Origin: Sipunculus nudus | Lineage: Eukaryota; Annelida; Sipuncula; Golfingiida; Sipunculidae | NCBI GenBank assembly: GCA_026874595.1 | Contig: CM049307.1 | Coordinates: forward strand, 40,246,362-40,310,361 | DNA: 64,000 bases | Direction of reading: 5' to 3' | In this document: piece by piece, positions 53,727-64,000 of the stretch | How the letters are laid out: every line of letters starts with the position of its first letter | Numbering within the stretch: the stretch's first letter is position 1 | The notes under the pieces: model-generated | The model's input: only the letters and a program-made list of their open reading frames with translations | What the model was told of the DNA's origin: nothing | Databases searched by the model: none | Translations under genes and position numbers: made by a program

Positions 53727-56103
53727 TTAGCTCAGCTGACTATAAGTCATCTGAGCTATAGTCGTGGTCCATTGTCTGTCGTCCGTCCGTCTGTCCGTCC
53801 GTCCGTCCGTCAGTCCGTCCGTCCGTCCGTAGATGTGGCACGTTTTGAAACCGTAAGACCTAGGAATCCAAAATTCGGCATAATGTTAGATGTCCCCAAG
53901 ATCTCCTACCAAGCCGAAAACTGGGTGTTTGCAACTTCGTTCCTTTCAGAAATTAAGGAAAAACCTCAATTTTTTATTAAAAACCTATTTTCACACTTCA
54001 GGACTGCCTAATATCAAAACCACTCATCTGTTTTACCTCATATTTACCATAAATATTCCTCTATATAGTTCCTATGTACATGCCAGAAATTATGTCTGTA
54101 TTATTTAATTTAAAAAAGTTATGGGCCCAAACATGATGCATTTTGTAAAAAATCAGAAAAGATATTTGATCACTTAACACAAAAAATGTTAATGCTATGG
54201 ACCTTTTTTCCAGTAATATAACTTTAATTAATCAAAATTAAATTGTATACCCAAAATAAGATGAAAATCTTTTAAATTTTTTAAAATATTAATAAAATAA
54301 AAAATTGGTACCTTAAATTTTGCCCAACTTTGACCATGGCACGTTTTTTTCCTGTAAGTACTGTGGATTTAATTTTCACAGCCTGTTTTTGTTAGCATTT
54401 CAACTGTTAACACCAAAAATTTGAAACCAGTTGATCAAAAACTGTAGATTTTAATCAAGTTTTCAAGCACCATGTAACATATTGTTTACATCAAGCTAGT
54501 GTTATGCAGTTTGCAAGAGCTAAGCTCCCCAGCTTCAGCTCTAAGTTCCTTAAATTCGGCATACAGTTAGATGTCTCCAAAATGCCCTACCATGCCAAGA
54601 ATTTGGTCACTAGGACATTAGAGATATTAATGAAAAACTTCATTTTTCCATTAAAAACCCATTGTTACACTTCAAGACTGCCTAATATCAAAACCACTGA
54701 TCTGACTTTAATCATAAATAATTTACATATTTTTCATTCTCTATGCACATGCCAGAATGATGTCAGTATTGTGTAATTGTTTTAAGTTATGGGCCCAAAC
54801 ATAATGCACTTTGTAAAAAATCAAGAAATATATTTACTCCCTTAACAAGAGCATTGCTGAAGCTAGAGATTTTTTTGTCAGGGATGTAACATTATTTAAT
54901 CAAGATTCAATTGAATACCCAAAATTAGTTCTGAATTTTTCAAATTTTATTTAGTATAAATATAAAATTTGTACCTTAAATTTTGCCCAACTGTGACCAT
55001 GGCACGTTTGTTTCCCGTGAGCACTGTTGATATAATTTTCATATCATGCACACATAAGCATTTCAGCTTTTCAGTTTAAAAAAGCTGAAAGAAATTGGCC
55101 AAAAATTGTAGCTTTATTTATGTTTTTTATGAGACCCTGTCAGACTTTGGCTCTCTCCAGCCCCTCTTGAGTCACCTGTATGTTGACCTTGTTGACCTTT
55201 CATCAAAATATGCACGCTTGAGGCGAGGCATACATGGAATCCAGGCAGCTTATGGCCAGCCACAGTTGATCCAGGTGTCCAACCCAGCTCATCTAGTAGT
55301 TTAACCAAGAACATAACAAAAAACAATAAATTAATAAATTTTTATTGGTTTTTAATAACAAATTAAAGAAAAATAGAAAAGGAATTTGTTAGTTTATAAT
55401 AACAGGAAATTAACTTGCAGTTACTGATGATATAAGAATCTTGTATCGATGGGTAGAATGTCACATATTCCAAATAACACCATGCAGTCACCTATGGCAT
55501 TTTTCAGTTCAATTTTAATGATAAAGAAGTAAATCATATTATTCATTACTAATCATTAGGGATCATATGAAGGAAATTAGACAAAGATGCAGTTGATAAT
55601 ATTAATCTAGATTCCTGCTGTGTCTAGTATGTACATTGATGTGAAATTAGTCCAAAATGAATTTTTTAGTTATTTTTTAATATAAATAAAAGCCATAACA
55701 TCAGATACTTATGATCATTATTTAAATGTGTGAATTTGGTATATTCTGGATTCTCAACATCATTGTTTGGTGAAAACTGAATAAATTCCAGACATGGTGC
55801 AAATACTTTGTAATTGTATTTAAATACGAATATGATTTTGTACTCCATTATAAAATTTCTTGCATAAAGAATTGGAATTCAGGTAAAAATGAAAATATAT
55901 GAATACTCGTGCAAATACTTTCAAAATGTATTCATGAATGCATTCATGAATATATTCTTTAATATTATTTTAATAATTATATCAGTTATATTTCATTTAT
56001 ATATTTATATTTATTACCACACAAAACCAGCATGTGCCTCATTTCTAAATAATATTTTTTTATCATATATAACAGCTGAGCGTCGTGACCCATAGGTCCC
56101 TTG
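53727..56103 (+). mobile_element. Helitron-like element, family C copy 2
   Basis: 5' TTAGCTCAGCTGAC with stem partner GTCATCTGAGCTATAG, then GTCC repeats (53777-53830). A body of about 640 bases (CCAAAATTCGGCATAATGTTAGATGTC...) appears again, diverged, at about 54530-55040. Near 56073 the 3' signature CAGCTGAGCGTCGTGACCCATAGGTCCCTTG|TTTT matches copy 1, with CTTG in place of CTAG. The stretch 55300-56060 is not matched elsewhere, so the right limit is less certain. Confidence 0.55.
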
Positions 56104-58858
56104 TTTTTGTGTTGCTGCAGTAACTTTCCACGGCTTGGATGGATTTTCACGAAACTAACATAACTCCATACCAACAGATTATCATGCCACAGTTTGATCT
56201 TAGGCAAAATCCATGCATAGGTCACGTGGCTAATTTTTGGTGTTGAGGTGATAACTTCCATGTCCAGATCATGATGCATTTTGATGAAACTCAAAAGAAA
56301 TATAAACTAATATATCATCTGTCCGAATTTTGATTCCCAGCAAAATTCATGCATACTTAATAAGGTCAGAGGCCACCAGACTTAGGTGGCACCATGAAGA
56401 CAACAAAAATCTCATAGGTTTCCATGAGACTCATTATAGATAATTATCAATAGGGTTTCTTACCTTAATTAAATATTCAGTATATTCACGATATATATTC
56501 AAAGAGGTCAGGTCACAAGACATAGGATGGGGGTATTATGTACCATTTGCAGTGCTCTTGTTTGCAGGTATTTTTAAAATCAGTTTGATGATCACTTTGA
56601 TGTAGGGGAGCCTCTTAGTCCTTGTATAAGCTTTTATCACAAATTCAGCCATTTTGATGTACCAGTTAGTTACCCTCTGTATAGTTGACAAAACTGTCAC
56701 ATCGTTTAAAGCATGCACTGAGCCCAGGGACGCCACTGTGGCTGTTTCATCATCAGATGCAGTGTAGATTAAGGGCCAACTATTTGTGTTGTTTAATTCA
56801 TGTTCTATAAAAGGGGACCCATCATATGACTGGCAGGGGGCTCTCTTTCCACCCAGTGATTATCTGATGTTATATTGTAGCCATATTGTGATAATTTGGC
56901 CGACAGAGAGATGATTAACCTTGTATGGTCATGTGAAGACTGATTATTCACCATGCATCATCATCCAAGGAGAGTTAATATACATGTACCTTGAATCCTC
57001 ACCAACACAGACCTGTAGTTGGGTGCATGGTTTAGTAATAAAGCCAACATCATCTGTCAAGCCCACAGATTGTACAGGAAAGTGTGGTAAATGAATCCTT
57101 TGATGTAATGAGGATTGGATCATTAGTGATGAAATAACAGATGATGCAGAGGTCAGGAAAACATGTAACAGATTCATTATATCAACTGCTGGTACTCCAC
57201 TGGCTCCAGTGTATTGTTTCTTATACCTCATTTACCCTACTCAATCTCTAGTTGTTAGCCTTGTTTTCTGGAAAAGAAGCCATAAAACTGCACTTGTTAT
57301 CATTATTTGTGACCTACAGAGAATTCAATCTGTTGTTTATGGAAGACTCATTGGTCTTCCTTATAAAAGTTTGGTGGACTGGTATGGAAAGAAGGTCAAA
57401 AAAGCAAATTTCTTTATTGTGTGGAAACCTTTTAATTTCTGTATATCAATAAATTCCTATTCAACAAGCACCCCCTGAGAACCGCCTGTTACCAGGAAGT
57501 AACTAAATAGTAGACTCACTGCATGACATCACAAGTTCAGGAGCCAATCACAGACTGGCATGTCTTTTATGCAGTACATAATCAGCAGTACACAAACAAA
57601 ACTTAAGAACTAATAGTACATGGTGCTTGTGTATCTCTCAAGTCGAACTTGGAAACATAACGTGCTGGTCGCTTGTAAGGTTGATTGTGATCATATAAGG
57701 ATAAAAAGAGAACTTTACAGTGAACAAATATGTGACTACTTTTTTTGCATGTCAGAATTTCTTAGTTTTCCTGGAAATCCAGTTTGATGTGAAAGTTTTC
57801 TTTTTTTCTAAAACATGATAATAATTTCACCAGACACCAGATAAGAAAGCATCGCCTTGATTGCAGGTAACAGATATCAAATAAAGGCATTGCTGACACT
57901 CAGGTTACAGATTCTTATCAAGAATCAGTCTGAATCTACAGTGCAAACATAATATTTTGAATAATAGCAACAACAGAAACAGCCACTTTTGTGTGCATTT
58001 TTCTTGCTGATAGTTTCTGACTGCTCAGACCAGGCAATACAGTTTTGATATCATTCAAAATCTTGTGGTAATTACTTGACTGTGAAAAATTTGCTCTTTT
58101 TTTCAGCATAAATGGAAATTTTTTTTTCAGTTCTCTTATTTGTACCTTGACTGTGCATCTGTCTAAGAGGACCATATTTTCACGTGTGTATGTGGGGTTA
58201 GAATTTTAGTATTATAAAAAGTCTATTTATTTTCATGACACTACACTTAGTGCAGTGATGAAATTTTGATGTGAACCTTGGTCTAATTCATTGTTTCTCT
58301 GAAGTAGTTTCCCAGATTTCTTACTATTATAGTTTCTCCACTTTCATGCTTTATGAAATAGTCATTTTGGTTGGTAGTCAGTGGAACTTTTCTCAACTCC
58401 TGTAACAGAGATTTTGGCTAAAAATCCAACTACAGGCAGGCACTTGAAGGTAAAGGTAGGGATTTATAGTCTGACATCACTGGTGATGTCACAGATCTCT
58501 TTTCACTTTGTCTTCCTGGTCTTTTGGGCCTGTTTATTCATGTAGTTTTTCTCGGATCCCTGGGGAGTGTACCACCAAAGCAGCTGTTATACGTTATATG
58601 GTCTACATTTACCTGTCACCAGTGACCATTACCCATTCACTCCTGGGCTGAGAGAGCGCATCCTTGTGGCGAAGACTTTGGCTAGGAGTCTTGTCACAGA
58701 AGGCTGTCAGAATGGGACACAAACCCACAACTATTGGCTGGACTGTTTTTGGTCAAGCAAACATATGCTGAATGTAGTGGAAATGTTTGTGTGTGATTGT
58801 GGCATAATCTTGGTTAACACACATTTGATTAATACTCCTCTTTTTATCTTATTTTCAG
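56104..58858. other. Intron with degraded repeats, no gene recognised
   Basis: 56104-56560 looks like another old repeat (ends GCAGTGCTCTTG|TTTG). The rest is ordinary intronic sequence. At 58650-58735 a stretch resembling a mollusc-type short repeat (GAATGGGACACAAACCCACAAC) is too decayed to classify. Confidence 0.35.
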
Positions 58859-58933
58859 ATGGACGTTTACCTGCACCGACCCAACCTGATGGTCCCGACG
58901 ACCAGCGACTACCAGCTGTCTCTATTTTGTCAG
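58859..58933 (+). CDS. CARD gene, downstream exon
   Basis: A 75-base exon between TTATTTTCAG and CAG|GTAAGG. Spliced to 27867 (phase 1) it reads DGRLPAPTQPDGPDDQRLPAVSILS and ends in phase 1: a Pro/Asp-rich, probably disordered linker continuing that of exon 1. Frame 1 of the same exon is also open (MDVYLHRPNLMVPTTSDYQLSLFCQ), so if it belongs to another transcript that would be the product. The gene continues past the right edge. Confidence 0.6.
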
Positions 58934-61900
58934 GTAAGGTGTCTTTATTTTATTATCATGTACGCTAAGTGCTTGTACTGGTAGTGGCATTTACTGCTCT
59001 TCAGAACCCCCCTATCCTTGCCTTGTCAGATCTTCACATCCATCAGACACCTTTTTGTTAATAATTTGAGACTTCATTGATGGGCAGCTGTTAGTCAAAA
59101 GTGAGGCCAGTTCTCTTCCAGGGAAATTTCAAAAATGGAGCATGATATGGACAGAGTGCCTTTAGGTCTTCGAGACACCCATTTTAGATAAAGAAAGTCT
59201 GTTGAAATTGATCGCAGTCCGAGACAAATGAAGACAGCTTGGCTGATGAGTTACCTTTACAGCGCAGCCTCTGAGTTACCTCGTGATGCATCTCATATAC
59301 TCATAATGGATTACTGATGTCCTGTTATTCTGCCAGATAGAGGTATTGTATTCCCAGTCCTTCCTCTAGGTAATCCTCTTATGGTCACACCCATAGTTGC
59401 ATAGTGCTTAACGATAGAACTTAAAATTAATTGGTTTGTTAGGTATTTCTATATAGCCTAGTAGTTTAGAGGTGTTTAACATGGGGTTTTCAAGTCTCAA
59501 GTTAAAATTTAGCTTAGATACATGGTGACATTGTTAACTGGTCATAAACATTCAAATGTTTAAACAAATACTTTCTAGATTATCCTTGGCTAAATTAACT
59601 ACCTTATACACGTACATCACTTAGGCTTTGCTGGTCAGAGTGATTGGCGTGATCAGTACTCAAATGTATGTCTGTTAGCCTGGTATCTTTTAAACTCCTA
59701 AAGGGATAGGGATGAAATCTTAATTTGTCATTGAAGTCAAGTTTACGAAAAAGTATTGATAATGTTCATTTACCAACAGATGGCAAAAACTTGTCTTTCT
59801 GTTCATAAGAATATGGTTTCCTAAACAAAGATTATTAAATCTCTTGCCACCAAATAAAGTTTCAGATTTGTAAGTTGAATAAAAAATTATATAGTTGTAC
59901 AGAAAAAAATATTTTATGAAAAATACTGTTTGAAAACAGAAATTCAGAGAACAATGCATCAGAATGGTATTCACAGGGAGAAGTATTTTAAATTTGTTTT
60001 GGTTTATTTTAACTTGAAAATTCCACTTAGCAGGCAGTCAGTAGTTTGCTTGGCTGTCTAGTATTTTCCCAGCATGAATTATTTAACTGTGTACGGAATT
60101 ACAAACACCCTATTAGAAGCATTTTTGTGGTGAATATAAATGGTGTTTCCCCCTCCGTGTTAAATGATGTAACATCCCTGCCAATTAGAATTTGTAATAA
60201 TCAGTGTAAATGAATGAAAATAAATAAAAAAGTATAAATATTAATGGGATTACAGTATTTACCTTGTATCTCAGTTTGCTCACATAAGCATATTAAGGGC
60301 GTGTCACAAGCAATATTGACAGCAATGATGCTGCAGGAATTTAATTATTATTTAACTATTAGATTGAACATTAGTATTCAACATTACTATTCAGAGTTGA
60401 ATACCACGAATGTTCCATCTGCAGAATGCCATTCGTGCAGTTTAAATGGCATGCCAATTAACTGTGAATGCCAGATGAGGAAAAACTAAAGAAAAAATGT
60501 TTTATGGACTCGTCCCACACTGGCAGAAGCCATTTACTTTAGTGTGGATTTTTCACTGACAGAACATGTCCCGCTGCAGCGTTTTTCATGTTGACAGAGT
60601 GACAATTTGTGTGCTTGTGCCTGTATAATGGATAATTTGAATTAACATAGCGTCAGAAGTCAACACCATTTCAGACATTTAATCAATGAGAGGAAAAAAG
60701 GATATTGCATTTGTAGTAGTGGTGGGTTTGATCGATGCAGGGATGGGGGAAAGCTGGTTCCGCAGGGATCTGGGCAAGCCAAGATCCAATTTTATGATAA
60801 ATGTCCCCAGAGACATAACAGCATATTACAGGCAGCATGTACGTGTAGACACTGCGCTCAAGTTGCCCACTTGCAGCCAAGGGGAATGTTAGTGTTAGTG
60901 CAAATATTATTCTAAGGGTTATGACATAATCATAGTATTCATGACTAGAAAAGGCTGTCCATTGACTTGACCTGTGTCATTAGTGAGTTGATTGAACCAG
61001 CACCAGTTCTGTTTGGAGTGGCTGCCCAGGCTGGCGTCACCACTGGAGACTTTATCACCACGCTGGACTTGCCATCGATTTTGATACCATGCCAGAGTTG
61101 ATAGAACCACTGGCCAACTATGAACTGTTCTCAAAGGAGCATCAATGCCTGGTCACAGGAGGGCACTCTGCTCTTTTCTCTGGGGATAAAATTTAACGGC
61201 AGGCGCTTCACATTAATTATGCAGTGTAGAGTCCCCCTGTATGGCCGGGTACTGTTGTTATGTGCCATTAGTACTGTCATTATGGAACTGGAAGCATCAG
61301 TCCTTCAATAGTTTGAGATCAGCAGTAGTTGGCATCGGGTCAATAGACCACTGAAAAGCGAGATTTTCTCTATTCGGCTGGATGACATTTTCCATCACAG
61401 ATGCCAGAAACTTCTGATGAGCTGCAGTGCAGTTTCAACCCAGATTAAGCAGCCCCAAAGAAGCCTAAGGAAGCTGGTTTGGAAAACCTACACCTGCCAG
61501 AGAGTGGAAAGAAGATTTTAACTTTTAAGTGGAATGATAAGTTAAATTGATTGTGGTACAATATTAATGTGACCAATCCTGTAAATTATGAAGGCTCGCT
61601 GGTCCTTGGTCCTTGAGTATATGATGAGGTTAGGCACTTTAAATTTAAGTACAAGAACAAGGAATAAAGAATAAAGAATGAAGACATGAAGAAGGCTACA
61701 GAACCAGAGGTATATCATAAAGTCAGACTGATTAATATCTTCCTCAGCAAAATGGAATCCAGAATCTTGGCTCTGTGATGGAAGAAGAAACACAAACTGT
61801 CATATATGCATGAACTGGAACAAAAAAGGCTGAGTGGTAATTAATCAGTGAATGATAAACAGCTACAAGAAGATGAGGAAAAACAGTCTTGTGGAAGATT

Positions 61901-63600
61901 GGCAGATACTCAAGCTTTATTAAATGGCAGTTAAACAAAGCCAAGCAAAGTGGTCACCAGATGATAAGCATGCTTCAGTGGACACTTGGAGTCTGAATAT
62001 GGAAACTGCTGTAGATAATTGGATTTCATTAGAATTCTTCAGTCAGAGTAAGCAGATAGACACTTTATTGGGAGACAGGCTGGTTTCTGCAGCTGCTTGA
62101 TATGGCTTGATGTATGACATGTGATTAGCAAAGGTCAGGATCATACTGCCCTGGTAATATATATGTAACAAGCAGAAAAAGGCCATCTGATGCCTCGTTC
62201 CAGAATTAATCCTCTTTTTCTTTTGATTCTGATTGGTTGTGACCTCATGGTTGACATGCTTGTTGGATTTGTTTAAAGGCTGATGCGAGAGGTTCGTATT
62301 AGCAACCTGAGATACCAGTCATCTAACAATTCTTCTCATCATGAAATGTAGACAGGGAAATGTTTCAAGAATGCACCAAGGTTATGTCAGTTAACGAAGG
62401 CCTGTTTGATATTGAGGTCTTCTAGATTAGTTGCAAGTAGAAAGTTTGTTTCTTCAGAAGGAGATGCATCTAGAAAAATCAGATATCTCTAAATGAAAAC
62501 TCTTTCCTCTTGTTAATGTCTTGCTTAAGTGGATATTTTTTGTATTATTCAAACTAGAACGTGTTATTATTTGATTGTGTAAACCTTCAACATAGAAATT
62601 CATAATTGTAGTTATCTAGCTGTGTTTGGCAGTGTTGTAATTGAAATGGTTGTATAGTTTTCTAAGCTCTTCAGCAAACTGGAATTTCAGTAAGTAGTTC
62701 TTTTTTTAATTAAGATACTTTTATAAATAATTTAGGTTTAACAATATACTAGATTAGTTTGTGGAAGTTGCTAGCTAAGGCACTAGACAGATGAACTTGA
62801 CTGGCGGAAGGCAGTAAAGCATAAAATGAGTTGCTGGTAATGGATAAAAATGATCAAATGTTATCACAGTGTAATGAAGACAGTTGATATAAAGTGAGTC
62901 ATATAGTATATAAAAAAAAGTCAGTTGATGTATTCTTGGTCTTTAGTTGATGCTGATGTTAAATTAGATATATAGTATTGTAAGCTGTTATATAGCAATG
63001 ATTGATGATATCAGAAGCAGACATGGGATGTAAATATAGCCAGGTGGTATATCAAGCCTGGTAAAGCATTATTATATGTGATATATGTAATGAGATATTG
63101 GCCTAAGTGAAAAGCTGGATCAGCAATTATGCTGTAATTTTAAGTTTGCCCAAAGGAGGAACAATGTTACCATATGAGGCATCATGCAGTAATGTAATAG
63201 GCTGAGACATTACCCAGAAGCAGACAGCTCCTCATACCTCAGGCAGTATAATCAGGCATGGTCCAAGAGTAACCAGGATATCAGGCCCCCTATATACAGT
63301 ATTAGACATAATTGACTTATTGGATACACAATGGATTTATGTCAAGGAGTAACAACTCGCTATAGCTAACATAGAATCTGAATACTACAGGCTGAGTGTA
63401 ATAAGTGAATTCAGCTGCAGAATAATGCTCAAGATAGCCATGTCAGACTTGGTACATATGAATGAAGAAAATAATTGTGCACATATTTGTATGAAAATTC
63501 AAAATGGACTCGTTGCTTCAGATGAACCATACTTAAGTTGACAAAATATTGTTGAAGACAGACATTCTGAAGAGAATATTTTCTGGTAATATTTCAACTG
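58934..63600. other. Intron or flank, no gene recognised
   Basis: Long unrepetitive stretch. 60050-60520 has the texture of conserved non-coding DNA (several TAATTA/AATTA words, no repeats). No exon was recognised. Confidence 0.35.
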
Positions 63601-63609
63601 GTATGCATT

Positions 63610-63860
63610 GTGGCATTTGCCACTTGAAAACTTCTCCCAAGGCTGCTTTGCATCATATGTAGACTTTTTGTATTGAAGAACAATATTTTTGAAAATATAA
63701 CCTCTGGTTAAGCATTGTCACTCGATAATATCACTCAAGTTGGCTTGAGGTCATATGTAGACTTTTTAGATTGAAGAACAATGTTTCTGAGAATTTAACC
63801 TCAACTCTGTACAAGCATTGCCACCTGATAAGGTAACTCAAGGTTGCTTTACCTCATTTG
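63610..63860. repeat. Tandem repeat, about 100-bp period, three units
   Basis: TTGCCAC(T/C)TGA...CTCAAGG..GCTT...CATATGTAGACTTTTT...TTGAAGAACAATxTTT recurs at about 63616, 63715 and 63817, diverged. Confidence 0.8.
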
Positions 63861-64000
63861 CTTGCCTGGACGTTTGTGGATCAAATAAATCGGTGGTAGG
63901 ACCATTCACCTCACAGGGTGCTTATAAGTACAGCCATTGATCTTCACACGAGACCGCTTAAGCTGTCAGTTCAGGACTGACGTATTGATATACAGCACCG

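Noticed and set aside
58567-58968. 133-codon plus frame running into the CARD downstream exon
   Set aside because: The frame merely reads through the intron into the exon; the splice acceptor at 58858 and the exon phase explain the coding part.

Overview
This is an AT-rich animal nuclear window with spliced genes, long introns and dense non-coding repeats; nothing bacterial or viral was recognised. The repeats are non-autonomous rolling-circle-like elements with tandem cores, hAT-, Harbinger- and mariner-like elements, a jockey-superfamily LINE and long AT/AAT tracts. With a CatSper gene present, this suggests a marine invertebrate, most likely a mollusc or related lophotrochozoan. The species assignment is inference from repeat style.

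Three host genes are supported. (1) Minus strand, 7423 down to 1233: the first six coding exons of the long-form tRNA 3' processing endonuclease ELAC2 (RNase Z-L), about 291 residues. All exons join in frame and the gene runs off the left edge. (2) Plus strand, 10302-17666: a complete six-exon sperm cation channel subunit CATSPER3 of 394 residues, with all six transmembrane segments, a TVDGW pore filter and a first intron that starts with GC. ELAC2 and CATSPER3 are head to head, with a decayed LINE between them. (3) Plus strand, from 27525: the first coding exon of a CARD-domain protein, a supported downstream exon at 58859-58933, and a weaker candidate exon at 41173-41244. This gene runs off the right edge and has an intron region of about 31 kb.

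The rest is mostly repeats. ELAC2 intron 1 holds a 2.1 kb long-inverted-repeat element full of CTCGCCTAGGCGAG palindromes. CATSPER3 introns hold two Helitron/Helentron-like elements, a short TIR element and a self-complementary AAT/ATT tract; a hAT-like insertion with an 8-bp target duplication lies just downstream of its stop codon. The CARD intron holds further Helitron-like elements of several end families, a TA-flanked 1.4 kb TIR element, a Harbinger-like MITE whose empty site survives in a duplicate 4 kb away, a LINE 3' end, and two clusters of long palindromes.

The most unusual feature is the set of rolling-circle-like families (called A to E here). They differ at their ends but share an architecture: a 5' stem-loop, then GTCC or GCC repeats, then a tandem core of about 145 bp or twice that, then a 3' hairpin followed by CTAG. 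Several share an exact 12-bp palindrome GGTGGCGCCACC, and two share a satellite whose units carry AGGTCAAAGGTCA-type nuclear-receptor-like sites. One copy is nested inside another, which fixes its boundaries to the base.
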